Assembly: GCF_000014745.1 (NCBI RefSeq)
Contig: NC_008347.1
Coordinates: 2,248,001-2,312,000, forward strand
Direction: 5' to 3'
DNA: 64,000 nucleotides
From: Maricaulis maris MCS10
Lineage (GTDB): Bacteria; Pseudomonadota; Alphaproteobacteria; Caulobacterales; Maricaulaceae
Under the pieces are notes generated by a model that was given only the letters and a program-made list of their open reading frames with translations, did not search any database and had not been told where the DNA came from. Positions 62,768-64,000 of the stretch are shown here, one piece after another; the first letter of the stretch is position 1; each line of letters begins with the position of its first letter. The translations under genes and the position numbers were made by a program.

Positions 62768-63163
62768 ATGCCGGAGCCCCTGGAACGGATTCTCTATCTT
62801 GAAGACGTGCAGGCTATCGCCGATCTCGCAGTCATGGCCCTTGAGGATATAGCCGGTTTTCAGGTCCGGCACGCAGACCGCGGCGCCAAGGCGCTCGCCT
62901 CTCTGGACAGCTTCAGGCCGCAACTCTGCCTCTTCGACGTCATGGTACCCGACATGGACGGCCCGGAGACACTCCGCCAGATACGCGCCACCGCAGGTCA
63001 TGCCGGCATGCCGGCCATTTTCATCACTGCCAAGGCCCAAGCCCACGAGCAGGAAAAATACGCCCACATGGACATCCTCGGCGTGATCGCCAAACCCTTC
63101 GACCCGATCAGCCTGGGCGACACGATCCGCGAAATGTGGGCGAAAGCCGGGCTGGGAGCCTGA
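62768..63163 (+). CDS. Single-domain response regulator
   Basis: The 131-residue product is a lone REC domain with the acidic pair Glu12-Asp13, phospho-acceptor Asp57 in LCLFDVMVPDMDG, Thr87 in FITAKA and Lys109 in IAKPF. No output domain, so it is probably a CheY-type or phosphorelay protein that acts with the divergent hybrid kinase. GGAGATAGGAC precedes the ATG. Confidence 0.93.
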   Translation: MPEPLERILYLEDVQAIADLAVMALEDIAGFQVRHADRGAKALASLDSFRPQLCLFDVMVPDMDGPETLRQIRATAGHAGMPAIFITAKAQAHEQEKYAHMDILGVIAKPFDPISLGDTIREMWAKAGLGA

Positions 63164-63176
63164 CCGTCAACGCCAC

Positions 63177-63211
63177 AAAAAAGACGCCGTGCCCACTGGG
63201 AGCACGGCGCC
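63177..63211 (-). terminator. Intrinsic terminator of the outer-membrane protein gene
   Basis: On the minus strand an eight-pair stem CGCCGTGC/GCACGGCG with a nine-base loop is followed by six T residues, 24 bases after the OMP stop. On the plus strand there is no T tract, so it is directed to the minus-strand gene; it lies just beyond the response-regulator stop. Confidence 0.8.
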
Positions 63212-63235
63212 TGGAATGCACGGCAGATTGGCCGA

Positions 63236-64000
63236 TCAGAAGGTCGCCTGGACGCCGAACGCCAGGATATCGGTCGTGGCATCGAACTCCGACCAGGTTG
63301 CCCCACCCGGCAGATTGCCACCGCTCAGGAAGTTCAGCGGCACCCAGCCATCGGTGTGAATGTATTCGCCGAACACGTTCACGCCCGGAGCGAGGAAGTA
63401 GGACAGACCGGCCACATACTGGTCCTGACGCTCCCAGGGCGCACCATCCGCGCCGGCGCGAAAGCGGCTGAACTCCAGCGACAGGTCAAGCAGGGACTCG
63501 GCGCCGATATCCATCCCGTAGCGACCACCAACAGCCCAGGACCGGGTTTCGCGGGCTTCATACACGCTGAGCGGATTTGACGGGTCAGGCACGGCCGAAC
63601 CTGGCCAGACATCCGTCGTCTCCTGGAATTCGCCGAGGAATTCAAACGCGCCCATGCGCACTCGGCTGTAGACCGCATAGGCCGGGTTATTGTCGGCACA
63701 CGGGTTGAAATGGAAGACGGGATAGGCCTGACAATACGGGCTGCCATGCTCATAGCTCGCCCCGACCAGCACGCTGCCATCCTCACCCAACGGGGCCGTA
63801 TAGTTCACGTCGACGGCAAAATTATTCACCCGTGACGGCACATTGGTGCCGTTCACCGGGGTGTTTGCGGCGCGGAATTGGGCACCGCCCTGGATCGCCA
63901 TTGCCCGGATATGAAGGCCGTCGGCGTAATATCCGACCAACCCGCCATAGGCGAGGCCGGCGAAGGAGTGCCAGGTGGTGGAGTTGGTGAACGGGCTGAC
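63236..64000 (-). CDS. Outer-membrane beta-barrel protein, 3' part (cut by the window edge)
   Basis: The open frame continues past the right edge of the window, so this is the C-terminal part (about 255 residues). Alternating hydrophobic residues, aromatic girdles (WHSFAGLAYGG, YYADGLHIRA, FEFLGEFQE) and a last residue Phe (ILAFGVQATF) are marks of an outer-membrane barrel. It could be a porin or transport channel of about 14-18 strands; no family-specific motif is seen. An ATG-like codon at 63940 is actually TTG inside the frame and not a start. Confidence 0.85.
   Translation of the reverse strand, partial: VSPFTNSTTWHSFAGLAYGGLVGYYADGLHIRAMAIQGGAQFRAANTPVNGTNVPSRVNNFAVDVNYTAPLGEDGSVLVGASYEHGSPYCQAYPVFHFNPCADNNPAYAVYSRVRMGAFEFLGEFQETTDVWPGSAVPDPSNPLSVYEARETRSWAVGGRYGMDIGAESLLDLSLEFSRFRAGADGAPWERQDQYVAGLSYFLAPGVNVFGEYIHTDGWVPLNFLSGGNLPGGATWSEFDATTDILAFGVQATF

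Overview
The window is GC-rich, densely coded and bacterial. The cell-division and cell-wall (dcw) cluster, the type-A RNase P RNA, the FtsZ C-terminal tail, a CtrA-type TTAA-N7-TTAA box next to a GANTC site upstream of ftsZ, and the general gene content all fit an alphaproteobacterium. I infer a Caulobacter-like dimorphic marine group such as Maricaulis or the Hyphomonadaceae. That placement rests on protein character and regulatory motifs, not on a database match.

Layout. (1) 3-23510, minus strand: a nearly uninterrupted dcw cluster. Reading in the direction of transcription it is mraZ, rsmH, ftsL, ftsI, murE, murF, mraY, murD, ftsW, murG, murC, murB, an unknown gene, ddl, ftsQ, ftsA, an unknown STAS-like gene, ftsZ, lpxC, bamD, recN. 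Many junctions overlap by 4 bases, which suggests translational coupling. Three 10-bp-spaced ATGGGA repeats in front of mraZ look like the MraZ operator. (2) 23830-24222: RNase P RNA. (3) 24270-28326, minus strand: an AmpD-like amidase, an EamA transporter, a CE15-like esterase lipoprotein, a small membrane protein and a TerB/DnaJ protein. (4) 28479-32051: a fused HyuA-HyuB oxoprolinase. (5) 32052-34455: an accessory-looking stretch with palindromic repeats, a HicA-HicB toxin-antitoxin pair with its own operator repeats, and a fasciclin protein. (6) 34456-36927, minus strand: a RimB/RimK/aspartoacylase-like operon for C-terminal glutamylation chemistry. (7) 37035-43269: a secreted unknown, an ArsR-methyltransferase fusion divergent from a DadA-like dehydrogenase, a CPBP protease, a membrane LuxR protein and EttA. 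(8) 43270-44141: a gene-free stretch rich in hairpins. (9) 44142-52815: DPP-IV, a YgjP-like peptidase, a TetR regulator divergent from a secreted protein plus OmpA-type pair, a free methionine sulfoxide reductase, a membrane SDH-type serine protease and an S1/P1 nuclease. (10) 53084-60614: a TetR-controlled RND pump followed by an FMN 2-hydroxyacid oxidase and a ThDP enzyme. (11) 60618-64000: a hybrid histidine kinase divergent from a single-domain response regulator, then the 3' part of an outer-membrane barrel gene cut by the window edge.

How the parts relate. The left third is core housekeeping: peptidoglycan precursor synthesis, septation and outer-membrane assembly under probable cell-cycle control. 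The right two thirds hold envelope, secretion, efflux and signalling genes in short operons, several with recognisable local operators. I see no tRNA, rRNA, CRISPR array, phage or intact insertion sequence. The least explained material is the two unknown genes inside the dcw cluster, the secreted acidic protein plus OmpA pair, the hydroxyacid oxidase plus ThDP enzyme pair, and the structured intergenic DNA at 32.1-32.7, 34.1-34.4 and 43.3-44.1 kb.
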